Position numbers and translations under genes: made by a program
Assembly (NCBI RefSeq): GCF_030815415.1
Contig: NZ_JAUSWW010000001.1
Span: forward strand, 8,556,001-8,620,000
Reading direction: 5' to 3'
From: Streptomyces canus
GTDB lineage: Bacteria; Actinomycetota; Actinomycetes; Streptomycetales; Streptomycetaceae
DNA: 64,000 nucleotides
In this document: piece after piece, positions 17,835 to 26,328 of the stretch
How positions within the stretch are numbered: position 1 is the first letter of the stretch
Layout of the letters: each line of letters opens with the position of its first letter
The notes under the pieces: model-generated
Seen by the model: the letters and a program-made list of their open reading frames with translations, nothing else
The model's database searches: none
Told to the model about the DNA's origin: nothing

Positions 17835-18350
17835 TTTCAGCGGCGTCAGCTGCTCGATGTCGTACCGTCCGCGCAGTTCCTCGATCGCCGCGTCGTCCGG
17901 CGGACCCCCGTCGCCGAGGATCTCCAGGAGCTCCTCGAAGTACCGCTCGTGGTCCGGCGGCGGGGACGCCTGGAAGAACATCTTGGCGGGGGAGTCCGTC
18001 GGGTTCGCGAACGCGTGAGGGCAGCCGGGCGGTACGACGATGACCGTCCCCGGCGTCGCGCGCACCACCCGGCCGCCCGAACTCGACTCCCAGCGCTGCC
18101 AGTTGTCGGGGGTGCGGATTCGCGGCTCGAAGGCGAGGACGTCCAGCTCGCCTTCGAGGACGTAGAACAACTCCTCGCTGCGGGTGTGCACATGGGCACC
18201 CACATCGAAGCCGGGCGGCACGATCACCTCGAAGGTGGACGCCGCCTGGGAGTGCGGGCCCGTCACCTTGAAGGTCACGTGCTGGGCCGGGGTCTGGACG
18301 ACCCGGCCGTGCCCCGGCGGCACCAGGAGCCCTTCGGTAGCCGTCACCAC
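17826..18350 (-). CDS. Cupin-domain oxygenase of the THN pigment operon (MomA-like)
   Basis: A 174-residue single-cupin protein. Metal-binding motif 1 is visible as GAHVHTRSEELFYVLEGE, and motif 2 as PPGCPHAFANP. It is encoded after rppA and the P450, with its GTG start 7 bp inside the P450 gene; a second GTG 3 bp later would give a GTGA overlap. In the orthologous S. coelicolor operon the cupin protein oxidises tetrahydroxynaphthalene to flaviolin. The same reaction is inferred here. Confidence 0.87.
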   Translation of the reverse strand: MVTATEGLLVPPGHGRVVQTPAQHVTFKVTGPHSQAASTFEVIVPPGFDVGAHVHTRSEELFYVLEGELDVLAFEPRIRTPDNWQRWESSSGGRVVRATPGTVIVVPPGCPHAFANPTDSPAKMFFQASPPPDHERYFEELLEILGDGGPPDDAAIEELRGRYDIEQLTPLKHR

Positions 18351-19561
18351 GTCACCGGAAGGGCCTCGGGACCGCGGATCAACGCGCCCTTCCTGAAGGG
18401 GACCTGGTCCTGTGGCACCGCCAGCCTCAGACCCGGAAGACGGTCCAGCAGAGCGTCGACCAGCAGCTCGGACTCCAGTCGGGCCAGCATGCCGCCGGGA
18501 CAGTAGTGCGGGCCGAAGCCGAAGGACACATGGGGGTTGGGGCTGCGGGAGAAGTCGATCGTCTCCGGGTAGGGGAAGACACCCGGGTCGCGGTTCGCGG
18601 ACAGGTACGACACGTAGACCGCGTCGCCCGCCCGGATCCGTACGCCCTGGATCCCGACATCCTCCAGGGCGATCCGGGACAGACCGACCGCGTTGCGGTG
18701 CGGGATGTAGCGCAGCAGTTCGTCGATGGCCCGGGGGCGGATGTCCGGTTCGGCGCGCAGCCGGTCGGCGAGGCCCGGGCGGGTGAGCAGCAGGTAGAAC
18801 ATCTGGCCGCTGTTGTTGGTCACGGCCTCGCCGCCGATCTGGAGCAGGACCGCGAGGCCCACCGCCTCCTCCAGCGTCACCTCACCGCGCCCCACGGCCG
18901 CCCCGAGCAGGGACGCCACGTCCTCGCCGGTGCTGCCCTCCCGGAGCCCGATGAGGTCGGCGAAGTAGGCACCCATCTCGTTCCTGGCCTTCTCGCTGAC
19001 GTTCTTGCCGTGCGAGGAGGACAGGATCAGCTGGGTCCAGGTGTGCATGCCGTGCCGGTCGGCGGCCGGGACGCCCATCAGCTCGCAGATGACCGCGATG
19101 GGGAACGGCGTCAGGACGGTGGCCGTCAGATCGGCCGGCGGGCCGTCCTGCAGCAGTTCGTCGACCAGTTCGTCCAGCATCCGCCGGGACTTCTCGCGGA
19201 TCCGCTCCACGCCCTTCGCGGTGAACGCGGCGGCCACCGAGCGGCGCAGCCGGGTGTGGTCCGGCGGGTCCAGGAAGCCCACCGCGCCGCGGGCCGGGAT
19301 GAAGTGCGGGGCGAGCCGGGTGACCTCGGGCTGGTCCATGACGGCCGCGCGGCTGAAGCGGGGGTCGTTGGTCACCATGCGTACGTCCTCGTACCGGGTG
19401 ACCAGCCAGGCCCAGCCCTGGCCGTTGGGCAGCTGGATCCGGGTGACGGGGCCCTCGCGCATCAGCTCGGTGAGCACCGGGTCGAAGTCCACGCCGTTCA
19501 GGTCGAGCGCGGGCCAGTGCCGGATGGGGGGCAGGATCTCGGTGATCGTCTCTTCGGTCAT
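18344..19561 (-). CDS. Cytochrome P450, CYP158A family (flaviolin coupling)
   Basis: A 405-residue cytochrome P450. The heme-binding loop is FGFGPHYCPGG. The I-helix reads GGEAVTNN, with Ala where most P450s have the conserved Thr; this substitution is known for CYP158A2, which couples flaviolin oxidatively to biflaviolin. The ExxR motif is present. ATG lies 1 bp after the rppA stop (TGACATG), and its end overlaps the cupin gene, so the three form one operon. Product: polymeric red-brown naphthoquinone pigment linked to UV protection. Confidence 0.92.
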   Translation of the reverse strand: MTEETITEILPPIRHWPALDLNGVDFDPVLTELMREGPVTRIQLPNGQGWAWLVTRYEDVRMVTNDPRFSRAAVMDQPEVTRLAPHFIPARGAVGFLDPPDHTRLRRSVAAAFTAKGVERIREKSRRMLDELVDELLQDGPPADLTATVLTPFPIAVICELMGVPAADRHGMHTWTQLILSSSHGKNVSEKARNEMGAYFADLIGLREGSTGEDVASLLGAAVGRGEVTLEEAVGLAVLLQIGGEAVTNNSGQMFYLLLTRPGLADRLRAEPDIRPRAIDELLRYIPHRNAVGLSRIALEDVGIQGVRIRAGDAVYVSYLSANRDPGVFPYPETIDFSRSPNPHVSFGFGPHYCPGGMLARLESELLVDALLDRLPGLRLAVPQDQVPFRKGALIRGPEALPVTW

Positions 19562-19562
19562 G

Positions 19563-20624
19563 TCATGCCGTCTCTGCGTAGCGCTGCCAGCGGCCCAGGG
19601 CCATTTCCGCGGTGATGCCGGGTCCGAACCCGGCGAGCAGCCCGCGCGCCCGGTCGTGCGCACCGCCCTCGTCGAACAGCCGGCGCAGCGCGTCCAGCAC
19701 GACGGCGCTGGCGATGTTGCCGTACTCGGTGAGGGTGGCCCGGCTGAACCGGAAGGCGTCGGGGTCGACCTGGAGGAACTTGCTGAGGTCGTCGAGTATT
19801 CGGGGCCCGCCCGCGTGGACGATGTAGAAGTCCGGGTCGGCGGCGTCCCAGCCGTGCAGCCCCGCGAGGTCCTGGAGCGCGGGCGCGAGCGGCTCCATGG
19901 TGGCCGGCACCCGCTTGTCCAGCTGGAAGTGGAATCCGGTGGCCCGGACGTCGTACATGATCCACTCCTCGGTCTTGGGGATCAGATACGACCCGCTGTG
20001 CTCCAGCGAGATCCCCTCGCCGCCCCGTCCGCGCACCACGGCGGCGGCGATCCCGTCCCCGAACAGCCCGTTGGAGAGGAGGTTCCCGATGCCGAGGTCG
20101 GTGGGCTGGTAGCACAGCGAGCAGAACTCACAGGCGACGATGAGGGCGTTGGCCTCGGGGTAGGCCGTGCAGAAGTCGTGCGCCCGGTTGATCGCGGCCC
20201 CGTCGGCCGCGCAGCCCAGCTGGGCTATGGGGAGCTGCCGGGTGGTGCTCTCGAAGCCCATCTCGTTGATCAGCCAGGCCGTCAGCGAGGGCATCATGAA
20301 GCCCGTGCAGGACACGTAGATGATGACATCGATGTCCCTGGTCAGAACCCCGGCGTCGTCGAGCGCCCGCTGCACCACGGCCGGCACCCGCGTCTTCGCC
20401 TCGGCCACGTAGACCTTGTTGCGCTCCTCGAAGCCCGGGTGCTTCAGCGTCTCCTCGATGGGCTGCACGATGTGGCGGGTGCGGACCCCGGTGTTCTCGA
20501 TCAGCCGGAGGGCCAGAGCCAGTTGGGGATGGTCGGAGTGCCGGGAGCGAGCCAGCTCCAGCGTCTCCTCCATCGTGATCACATACTCCGGGACGGACAC
20601 CGAGGGTCTGCACAATGTCGCCAT
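19563..20624 (-). CDS. rppA: 1,3,6,8-tetrahydroxynaphthalene synthase (type III PKS)
   Basis: A 353-residue type III polyketide synthase. The catalytic triad is in place: Cys138 (QLGCAADG), His270 (IVHAGGP) and Asn303 (YGNIASA). Cys106 in IIYVSCTG, specific to THN synthases, is also present. It condenses five malonyl-CoA to 1,3,6,8-tetrahydroxynaphthalene. It starts the rppA-P450-cupin operon on the minus strand, with a GAAGGCAGG site upstream of ATG. Confidence 0.97.
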   Translation of the reverse strand: MATLCRPSVSVPEYVITMEETLELARSRHSDHPQLALALRLIENTGVRTRHIVQPIEETLKHPGFEERNKVYVAEAKTRVPAVVQRALDDAGVLTRDIDVIIYVSCTGFMMPSLTAWLINEMGFESTTRQLPIAQLGCAADGAAINRAHDFCTAYPEANALIVACEFCSLCYQPTDLGIGNLLSNGLFGDGIAAAVVRGRGGEGISLEHSGSYLIPKTEEWIMYDVRATGFHFQLDKRVPATMEPLAPALQDLAGLHGWDAADPDFYIVHAGGPRILDDLSKFLQVDPDAFRFSRATLTEYGNIASAVVLDALRRLFDEGGAHDRARGLLAGFGPGITAEMALGRWQRYAETA

Positions 20625-20723
20625 GAACCGTGCCTGCCTTCACCTCAGGAAGTGGTCCAGTCCACGATCACCTGAGAGTCCGACGACTTCGCGCGGGACT
20701 ACTCCGAACGCAGGACGCCTGGA

Positions 20724-20778
20724 GACACCTGAAGGGGCGCGGGGAACTGCGTGACCAGCCACGACGAACCCGTAGACG
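20724..20778 (+). repeat. Streptomyces dispersed intergenic repeat, copy 3
   Basis: GGGGCGCGGGGAACTGCG core followed by TGACCAGCCACGACGAACCC, nearly identical to copy 1 over 40 bases. It lies in the 172-bp gap between rppA and the small DUF6213-like gene. Confidence 0.85.
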
Positions 20779-20796
20779 GCATCGACAAAGCACCCC

Positions 20797-21033
20797 CTAC
20801 GGCGCACTCCCGCTGCTGTGCGCGATGCACGCCACATCGATACGATCCGCAAGCTTCGCGAGCTCGATGGTCAACGCCGCCACGGTGTCCTCGTCGAGCC
20901 CGTCCTCCCCGGCCTCGACAAGATGCAGCCACCGCCCACCCACGGTCCGCAAAAGCTTGCTCACATCGGCCGCAGCCACCTGCAAGGTCCCGCGGTCATC
21001 GACGATCAGAGGCAAAGTCACTTCGCGGTTCAC
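20797..21033 (-). CDS. Small DUF6213-like protein, 78 aa
   Basis: A 78-residue acidic cytoplasmic protein. It has a conserved core VTLPLIVDDRGTLQVAAADV, a WLHLVEAGE segment and a C-terminal helix IELAKLADRIDV. GTG at 21033 is taken as the start, but a second GTG twelve bases later is possible and neither has a strong ribosome site. From memory it matches a small Streptomyces-conserved family (DUF6213). Function unknown. It is 26 bp downstream of the semialdehyde dehydrogenase start region in the opposite half of the gap, so linkage is weak. Confidence 0.75.
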   Translation of the reverse strand: MNREVTLPLIVDDRGTLQVAAADVSKLLRTVGGRWLHLVEAGEDGLDEDTVAALTIELAKLADRIDVACIAHSSGSAP

Positions 21034-21058
21034 ATCGGGGATGTTAGCCGCGCAAGCG

Positions 21059-22444
21059 TCACGCTCCGTGCCAAACCGTCGTGATGTTGCAGAACTCGCG
21101 GATTCCGTGCCCGGACAGCTCACGCCCGTACCCGGACCGCTTCACCCCGCCGAACGGGAACGCCGGATGCGAGGCGGTCATGCCGTTGAAGAACACACCG
21201 CCGGCCTCCAGATCCCGTACGAACCGGTCGACCTCGGCCTCGTCCCGGGTCCACACGTTCGAACTCAGTCCGAAGGGTGAGTCGTTGGCGATGAGCACGG
21301 CCTCGTCGAGGTCGCCCGCGCGGTACAGCGTGGCGACCGGCCCGAAGGCCTCCTCGCGGTGGATCCGCATCTCGCGGGTGATGCCGGCGAGTACGGTCGG
21401 CGGGTAGTACCAGCCGTCCCCGTCGGGCCGCTCCCCGCCGCACAGCACGCTCGCGCCACCGCGCCTGGCGTCGTCGACCAGCTCCTCCAGATCCGCCCGC
21501 CCCTGCTCGCTCGACAGCGGACCGACGTCCGTCCCCTCCTCCAGCGGATCACCGACCTTCAGCGCCTTCATACCCTCGACGAACCGTTCGGCGAAGGCGT
21601 CGTACACGTCCGTGTGGACGATGAACCGCTTGGCGGCGATGCAGGACTGCCCGTTGTTCTGGACACGCGCCGTGACCGCGATCCGCGCGGCCCGGTCGAT
21701 GTCGGCGGACGGCATGACCACGTACGGGTCGCTGCCGCCCAGCTCCAGCACGGTCTTCTTCACCATGTCCCCGCACACCGACGCGACCGCCCGCCCGGCG
21801 GGCTCACTGCCGGTGAGTGTCGCCGCCCTGACGCGTTCGTCGCGCAGGATCTCCTCGACCTCGCCGGAGCCGATGAGGAGGGTCTGGAAAGTGCCCTCCG
21901 AGTAGCCCGCCTGGTGGAAGAGGTCCTCCAGGAAGAGGGCGGTCTGGGGGACGTTGGAGGCGTGCTTGAGGAGACCGACGTTGCCGGCCATGAGCGCGGG
22001 CGCGGCGAACCGGATCACCTGCCAGAGCGGGAAGTTCCACGGCATCACCGCGAGCACCGGACCCAGGGGGCGGTAGCGCACACGGGCCCGGGACGCGCCC
22101 GAGTCCTTGACGTCGTCGTCGGCCGGCTCCTCGTCGGCCAGCAGCGACTCGGCGTGCTCGGCGTACCAGCGCATCGCCTTGGCGCACTTGGCCACCTCGG
22201 CGCGGGCCTGCTTGACCGGCTTGCCCATCTCGGTGGTCATGATCCGCGCGATGTCCGGCTGCAACCCGTCGAGCAGACCGGCGGCCCGGTGCATCAGCCG
22301 GGCCCGTTCCGCGAAGGGCGTCGTCCGATACGTGCGGAACGTGGCCTCCGCGAGCTGGAGCCTGCGCTCGATCTCCTCGGGGCCCATGGCCTCGTATGTC
22401 TTGAGCGTCTCGCCGTTCGCAGGGTTCACCGTCGCGATGGGCAT
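21059..22444 (-). CDS. NADP-dependent succinic-semialdehyde dehydrogenase-type ALDH
   Basis: A 461-residue aldehyde dehydrogenase of the GabD1-like group. The catalytic Cys lies in NNGQSCIAAKR and the general-base Glu in VLELGGSDP. The PWNFP motif is present. AGGAGGTCGGTC before the ATG is a strong site. In the GABA and related semialdehyde pathways, these enzymes oxidise succinic semialdehyde to succinate. Substrate is assigned by family and is less sure than the fold. Confidence 0.92.
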   Translation of the reverse strand: MPIATVNPANGETLKTYEAMGPEEIERRLQLAEATFRTYRTTPFAERARLMHRAAGLLDGLQPDIARIMTTEMGKPVKQARAEVAKCAKAMRWYAEHAESLLADEEPADDDVKDSGASRARVRYRPLGPVLAVMPWNFPLWQVIRFAAPALMAGNVGLLKHASNVPQTALFLEDLFHQAGYSEGTFQTLLIGSGEVEEILRDERVRAATLTGSEPAGRAVASVCGDMVKKTVLELGGSDPYVVMPSADIDRAARIAVTARVQNNGQSCIAAKRFIVHTDVYDAFAERFVEGMKALKVGDPLEEGTDVGPLSSEQGRADLEELVDDARRGGASVLCGGERPDGDGWYYPPTVLAGITREMRIHREEAFGPVATLYRAGDLDEAVLIANDSPFGLSSNVWTRDEAEVDRFVRDLEAGGVFFNGMTASHPAFPFGGVKRSGYGRELSGHGIREFCNITTVWHGA

Positions 22445-22509
22445 GACCGACCTCCTGGGCAGCGGACTGTGTTTCGACCTTCCCGCGCGGCGGCGCCCGC
22501 CGCAACGTG

Positions 22510-22986
22510 TCAGGGCGAGTGCTCCGCCAGCCGGTCGAGAAACGTGGTCTGTGCCGTGACGATCACGGTCCGGGCCCGGTCCAGGGCGAACCACGCGACG
22601 CGGTCCAGTTCGGGGAACTCCTGCTGCCGGCCCGACTTCGGCGGCCACTCCATCCGGAAGGTGCCCGGCACGACGGTCACCGGATCGAGGTCCGCCTCGA
22701 TCGCCCACGCCGTGACGACCTTGCCGTTGGTCTGCTTCACCTCACCGAGCGCCACGGCCTCCCCGTCGGGCGGCGGCAGGCCGAGCTCCTCCTGGAACTC
22801 GCGCCGAGCGGCGTCCCAGGCGGATTCCTCGTCGGGCACGTACTCGCCCTTCGGCACGGTCCAGGCCCCGGCGTCGCGGCGCGCGAAGAACGGGCCGCCC
22901 ATATGGCCCAGCAACACCTCGAGGCCGCCATCGGTGTGCCGGAACAACAGCAGGCCGGCGCTCGTCCTCACTCCCGGATGCTTCAC
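22510..22986 (-). CDS. NUDIX hydrolase
   Basis: A 158-residue NUDIX-domain protein. The box reads KGEYVPDEESAWDAARREFQ followed by EELGL: the REFxEELG core is intact, with one more residue than the standard spacing between the Gly and the REx2EE part. GTG start overlaps the stop of the DNA ligase gene (GTGA), so the two are coupled. A role beside a DNA ligase could be sanitising nucleotides or clearing adenylated intermediates, but this is inferred only from the coupling. Confidence 0.9.
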   Translation of the reverse strand: MKHPGVRTSAGLLLFRHTDGGLEVLLGHMGGPFFARRDAGAWTVPKGEYVPDEESAWDAARREFQEELGLPPPDGEAVALGEVKQTNGKVVTAWAIEADLDPVTVVPGTFRMEWPPKSGRQQEFPELDRVAWFALDRARTVIVTAQTTFLDRLAEHSP

Positions 22987-24521
22987 GGCTTGACTCCCGG
23001 GTGCGCGGCCAGCAGCGTCTCCACCGTGTCGGCCTCCTCCGGCCGTTTGTCCTCCCGGTAGCGGACCACGCGGGCGAAACGGAGCGTGACGCCGGCCGGG
23101 TATCGGGTGGACCTCTGGAGACCGTCGTAGGCGATCTCCACGACGAGTTCGGGGCGTACGGTCACCACGTAGCCGTCGGTGTCGACGGCCAGTTCCTGGA
23201 GCCGCTCGGTCTGCCAGGTCAGCATCGCGTCGGTCATGCCCTTGAAGGTCTTGCCGAGCATGGCGAAGCCGCCGTCGGCGGTGCGGGCGCCGAGGTGGAG
23301 GTTGGAGAGCTTGCCCGTGCGGCGGCCGTGGCCCCACTCGGCCGCCAGGACCACCAGGTCGAGGGTGTGCACGGGCTTGACCTTCAGCCAGGACGCGCCA
23401 CGGCGGCCCGCGCTGTACGGGGCGTCGAGTGACTTCACCACCACGCCCTCGTGGCCGCGCTCCAGCGTCTCGGCGAGGAAGGCCTCGGCCGCGCCGACGT
23501 CCTCCGGGCCGGACACCGGTGTCCGCCGCACCCGCATCGGCTCGGGGACCAGCCGCGCCAGCTCCGCGTGCCGCTCGGCGAAGGGGAGGTCCAGCAGATC
23601 GCGGTCGTCGACCGACAGGGCGTCGAAGAAGACGGGGGAGACGGGGACCTCGGCGGCGGCCGTCGTCACGTCCACCCGGGAGCCCACACGTCCGGCCGTC
23701 TCCTGGAAGGAACGCGGTCGCCCTTCCGCGTCGAAGGAGATGACCTCCCCGTCCAGAATGAAACGCTCGCCCCTCAACTCCAGTGCGGCAGCCGTCAGTT
23801 CGGGCAGCCGGTCGGTGATCTCGTCGAGGGTGCGGGTGTAGATCCGTACGTCGTCGCCGCTGCGGTGCACCTGGACCCGGATGCCGTCCAGCTTCTCCTC
23901 GACCACGCACGCGCCCAGCTTCTCGACCGCCTCGGCCACCGAGGACGCGCTGTGCGCCAGCATCGGCAGGACCGGGCGGCCGACGGTGAGCCGGAAGCGG
24001 TCCAGAGCGGCGGGGCCGTCCGCGAGCAGGGCCTCGGCGACCGTCTGGAGGGAACCCGCGAGCATCACCGCCCGGCGGACGTCGGCCGGCGGTGCCTCCG
24101 TCGCCTGCGCGAGCCCCTCCGTGGCGACCGCGTCCAGCGCGCCCTGCCGTACCTCGCCGCTGATCAGCCCGAACAGGAACCGCTGCTCGTCCTCGGTGGC
24201 GGCGCCCATCAACTCCCCGACCAGCCGGGTTCGTTCGGCCTGTGAGCCGGTGCCCGAGACCTTGCCGAGCTCGGTGAACAGGGTGTCCACGTCACGGACG
24301 GCCAGGCTCGGCACGGCGGCCGGGGCGACCGGGCGGCTCAGCACCTTCCAGCCCACCCCGAGCCGCCCTTGCGGCAGCCGTCCCGCCAGATACGGGATGA
24401 CGACCGGCACGTCGTCCGGCTCGGCCTCCCGGAACAGCTCGGCGAGCAGCGCGATCTTCTTCGAGCGCGCCGAGGTCGCGGCGACCGCCTGGGACACCTG
24501 GGCCAGCCGGGCAAGCAGCAT
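22983..24521 (-). CDS. ATP-dependent DNA ligase
   Basis: A 512-residue ATP-dependent DNA ligase. An N-terminal helical domain (about 1-195) precedes the adenylation domain, with motif I VEEKLDGIRVQ (nucleophile Lys near residue 213) and motifs ILDGEVI, EGVVVKSL and WLKVKP. The OB-fold follows. This is the LigB-like type found in actinomycetes in addition to the essential NAD-dependent LigA, so it is probably an auxiliary repair ligase. It is coupled with the NUDIX gene downstream. ATG at 24521 gives the MLLARLAQVS start expected of the family. Confidence 0.93.
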   Translation of the reverse strand: MLLARLAQVSQAVAATSARSKKIALLAELFREAEPDDVPVVIPYLAGRLPQGRLGVGWKVLSRPVAPAAVPSLAVRDVDTLFTELGKVSGTGSQAERTRLVGELMGAATEDEQRFLFGLISGEVRQGALDAVATEGLAQATEAPPADVRRAVMLAGSLQTVAEALLADGPAALDRFRLTVGRPVLPMLAHSASSVAEAVEKLGACVVEEKLDGIRVQVHRSGDDVRIYTRTLDEITDRLPELTAAALELRGERFILDGEVISFDAEGRPRSFQETAGRVGSRVDVTTAAAEVPVSPVFFDALSVDDRDLLDLPFAERHAELARLVPEPMRVRRTPVSGPEDVGAAEAFLAETLERGHEGVVVKSLDAPYSAGRRGASWLKVKPVHTLDLVVLAAEWGHGRRTGKLSNLHLGARTADGGFAMLGKTFKGMTDAMLTWQTERLQELAVDTDGYVVTVRPELVVEIAYDGLQRSTRYPAGVTLRFARVVRYREDKRPEEADTVETLLAAHPGVKP

Positions 24522-24580
24522 GCATCCAGGGTGCGGGACGCTTCGCTGGATTTCATGCCGAGTGACGGGTTGCGTTTCGT

Positions 24581-24657
24581 CCGCGGGTGCGTGGGGGCTG
24601 GTCGCGCCCCGCGGCGGAGCCGCTGATCGACACGGCCCGGCCCCGCGCCCCTTCAGG
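24581..24657 (-). repeat. Related dispersed intergenic repeat, inverted copy
   Basis: On this strand the segment begins with a CCTGAAGGGGCGCGGGG head like that of copy 3, then diverges through a CGGCTCCGCCGCGGGGCGCG stretch and ends with GACCAGCCCCCAC as copy 2 does. It appears to be a chimeric or expanded member of the family. It fills the 131-bp gap between the oxidoreductase end and the ligase start. Confidence 0.6.
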
Positions 24658-25579
24658 GCGTTGCGTCGAGGTCGGTCATCAGCAGGTCGCCGTTGATGGT
24701 GGCCCCGGCCCGGTAGCCGCCCGCCGCCGCGTTGACCACCTGCTCGCCGAAGCCCATCGCGTTGCCGGCAGCCCAGACACCGGGCACGGTGGTCTGGCCG
24801 GTCGGGTCGACGACGGGGTACGAACCGAAGGGGGTCTCGTTCAGCTTCGCGCCGAGCCGCGCGAGAAGATCCGTCCGGGGGACGGCCCGGGGGGCGGTGA
24901 AGACGACCTCGCGTGCGAACGTCTTGCCGTCCTTCAGGCGTACGGCCGTGAGGCGGTCCTCGGCCACCACCAGCTCGGCGACCTCGCCGGGCACGACCTT
25001 CACGCTCGCGGCGGCGAGCCTGCGCACGTCGTCGGCCGACAGGTCGGTCTCCGCGAGCTCGTGCAGGAAGAGCGTCACTTCCTTCGACCACTGCGACACC
25101 ATCAGCGCCTGGTGGACGCTCAGCGGAGTGGTCGCGAGCACGCCGAAGGCCTGGTCGCGGACCTCCCAGCCGTGGCAGTAGGGACAGTGCAGCACGTCCC
25201 GGCCGAAGCGCTCGGCGACGCCGGGCACGGGCGGGAGCTCGTCCTTCAGGCCGGTCGCGATCACGAGGCGCCGGGCCCGGACCGTGCGGCCGCTCGCCAG
25301 CGTCACGGTGAAGTCGGCGGTGACATCCACCGCGCGGTCCTCCACGAGCTCGACGCCGTACCGTGCGATCTCCTCCCGGCCGATCGCCAGGAACTCGGCG
25401 GGCGGCATGCCGTCCCGTGTCAGATAGCCCTGCATGTGCGCGGCGGGCGCGTTGCGCGGCTCGCCCGCGTCGATGACGAGGGTGCGGCGCCGGGCCCGGC
25501 CCAGGACGAGAGCCGCGGACAGGCCCGCCGCGCCGCCGCCGATCACGATCACTTCGTAGGTCTCGCTTGTCTCCGTCAT
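24653..25579 (-). CDS. Thioredoxin-reductase-like FAD/NAD(P) oxidoreductase
   Basis: A 308-residue flavoprotein of the thioredoxin reductase fold. The FAD-binding GGGAAGLSAA motif is at the N-terminus, and a redox-active pair CPYC is at the position of the TrxR dithiol. A second Rossmann region and the C-terminal GVWAAGNA motif are present. It is divergent from an XRE-cupin regulator over 65 bp, which probably controls it. Such enzymes can reduce dithiols or oxidise holothin-type dithiols; the partner is unknown here because no thioredoxin is nearby. Confidence 0.9.
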   Translation of the reverse strand: MTETSETYEVIVIGGGAAGLSAALVLGRARRRTLVIDAGEPRNAPAAHMQGYLTRDGMPPAEFLAIGREEIARYGVELVEDRAVDVTADFTVTLASGRTVRARRLVIATGLKDELPPVPGVAERFGRDVLHCPYCHGWEVRDQAFGVLATTPLSVHQALMVSQWSKEVTLFLHELAETDLSADDVRRLAAASVKVVPGEVAELVVAEDRLTAVRLKDGKTFAREVVFTAPRAVPRTDLLARLGAKLNETPFGSYPVVDPTGQTTVPGVWAAGNAMGFGEQVVNAAAGGYRAGATINGDLLMTDLDATP

Positions 25580-25608
25580 ACCGACACGGTCGTCCCGCGG
25601 ATGCGGGA

Positions 25609-25639
25609 TTGACAAACTTCTTTGCTGATTCTGCAATAT
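25609..25639 (+). promoter_or_regulatory. Sigma-70-like promoter for a leaderless regulator transcript
   Basis: TTGACA at 25609-25614 matches the -35 consensus and CAATAT at 25634-25639 is a -10 candidate with 19-bp spacing. Transcription would begin near 25645-25646, at the ATG itself. The inverted repeat CAAA-CTTC-TTTG (25613-25624) and GCAATATGC overlap it and may be operators for autoregulation. Confidence 0.6.
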
Positions 25640-25644
25640 GCGAC

Positions 25645-26217
25645 ATGACTACCGATGACGTTCTCGCGGAGGTCGGGCCCCGGCTGCGACGGATCCGGAA
25701 GGACCGGGAGGTGACGCTCGCGGCGCTCTCCGAGTCGACCGGGATCTCCGTGAGCACCTTGTCCCGGCTGGAGTCCGGTCTGCGCAAGCCCAGCCTGGAG
25801 CTGCTGCTGCCGATCGCGCAGGCCCATCAGGTGCCGCTCGACGAGCTGATCGGGACGCCCGCGGTGGGGGACCCGCGGGTGCGGTCCAAGCCGCTCGTGC
25901 GGCACGGGCGCACCTACTGGCCGCTCACCCGGCAGCCCGGCGGGCTCCAGGCGTACAAGGTGCTGGTGCCGCAGGGCCGGGAGGAGCCCGAGCCGCGCAC
26001 CCATGAGGGCTACGAGTGGCTGTACGTGCTGGCCGGCCGGCTGCGGATGGTGCTGGGCGAGCACGACGTGGTGCTCGCGGCCGGGGAGGCGGCCGAGTTC
26101 GACACGCGGGTGCCGCACTGGTTCGGGTCGACGGGGGAGGGGCCGGTGGAGTTCCTGAGCCTGTTCGGTCCGCAGGGGGAGCGGATGCACGTACGGGCGC
26201 AGCCCCGGAGGTCGTGA
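25645..26217 (+). CDS. XRE-type regulator with C-terminal cupin sensor domain
   Basis: A 190-residue regulator. Its N-terminal helix-turn-helix reads LAALSESTGISVSTLSRLE (about 23-42). A cupin domain follows (about 100-180), with EGYEWLYVLAGRLRMVLG and a FDTRVPHWFG motif. No ribosome site precedes the ATG; a promoter places the transcript start at the initiation codon, so the message is probably leaderless. Divergent from the thioredoxin-reductase-like gene, its likely target. Confidence 0.92.
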   Translation: MTTDDVLAEVGPRLRRIRKDREVTLAALSESTGISVSTLSRLESGLRKPSLELLLPIAQAHQVPLDELIGTPAVGDPRVRSKPLVRHGRTYWPLTRQPGGLQAYKVLVPQGREEPEPRTHEGYEWLYVLAGRLRMVLGEHDVVLAAGEAAEFDTRVPHWFGSTGEGPVEFLSLFGPQGERMHVRAQPRRS

Positions 26218-26229
26218 CGCCCGCGTGAT

Positions 26230-26253
26230 GCCCGCTACTGTTCCGCGGCGGGC
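26230..26253 (+). terminator. Weak hairpin after the XRE-cupin gene
   Basis: GCCCGC and GCGGGC pair across a 12-base loop, 13 bp beyond the regulator stop. It could end that transcript before the quinone oxidoreductase operon. Confidence 0.4.
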
Positions 26254-26328
26254 TGTTCCCTGATGGGCAAGCGACCGCTTAGTATGCGGTGGACCCCGTC
26301 AGACGATGCAGTCGCGTGGAGGCACCGC

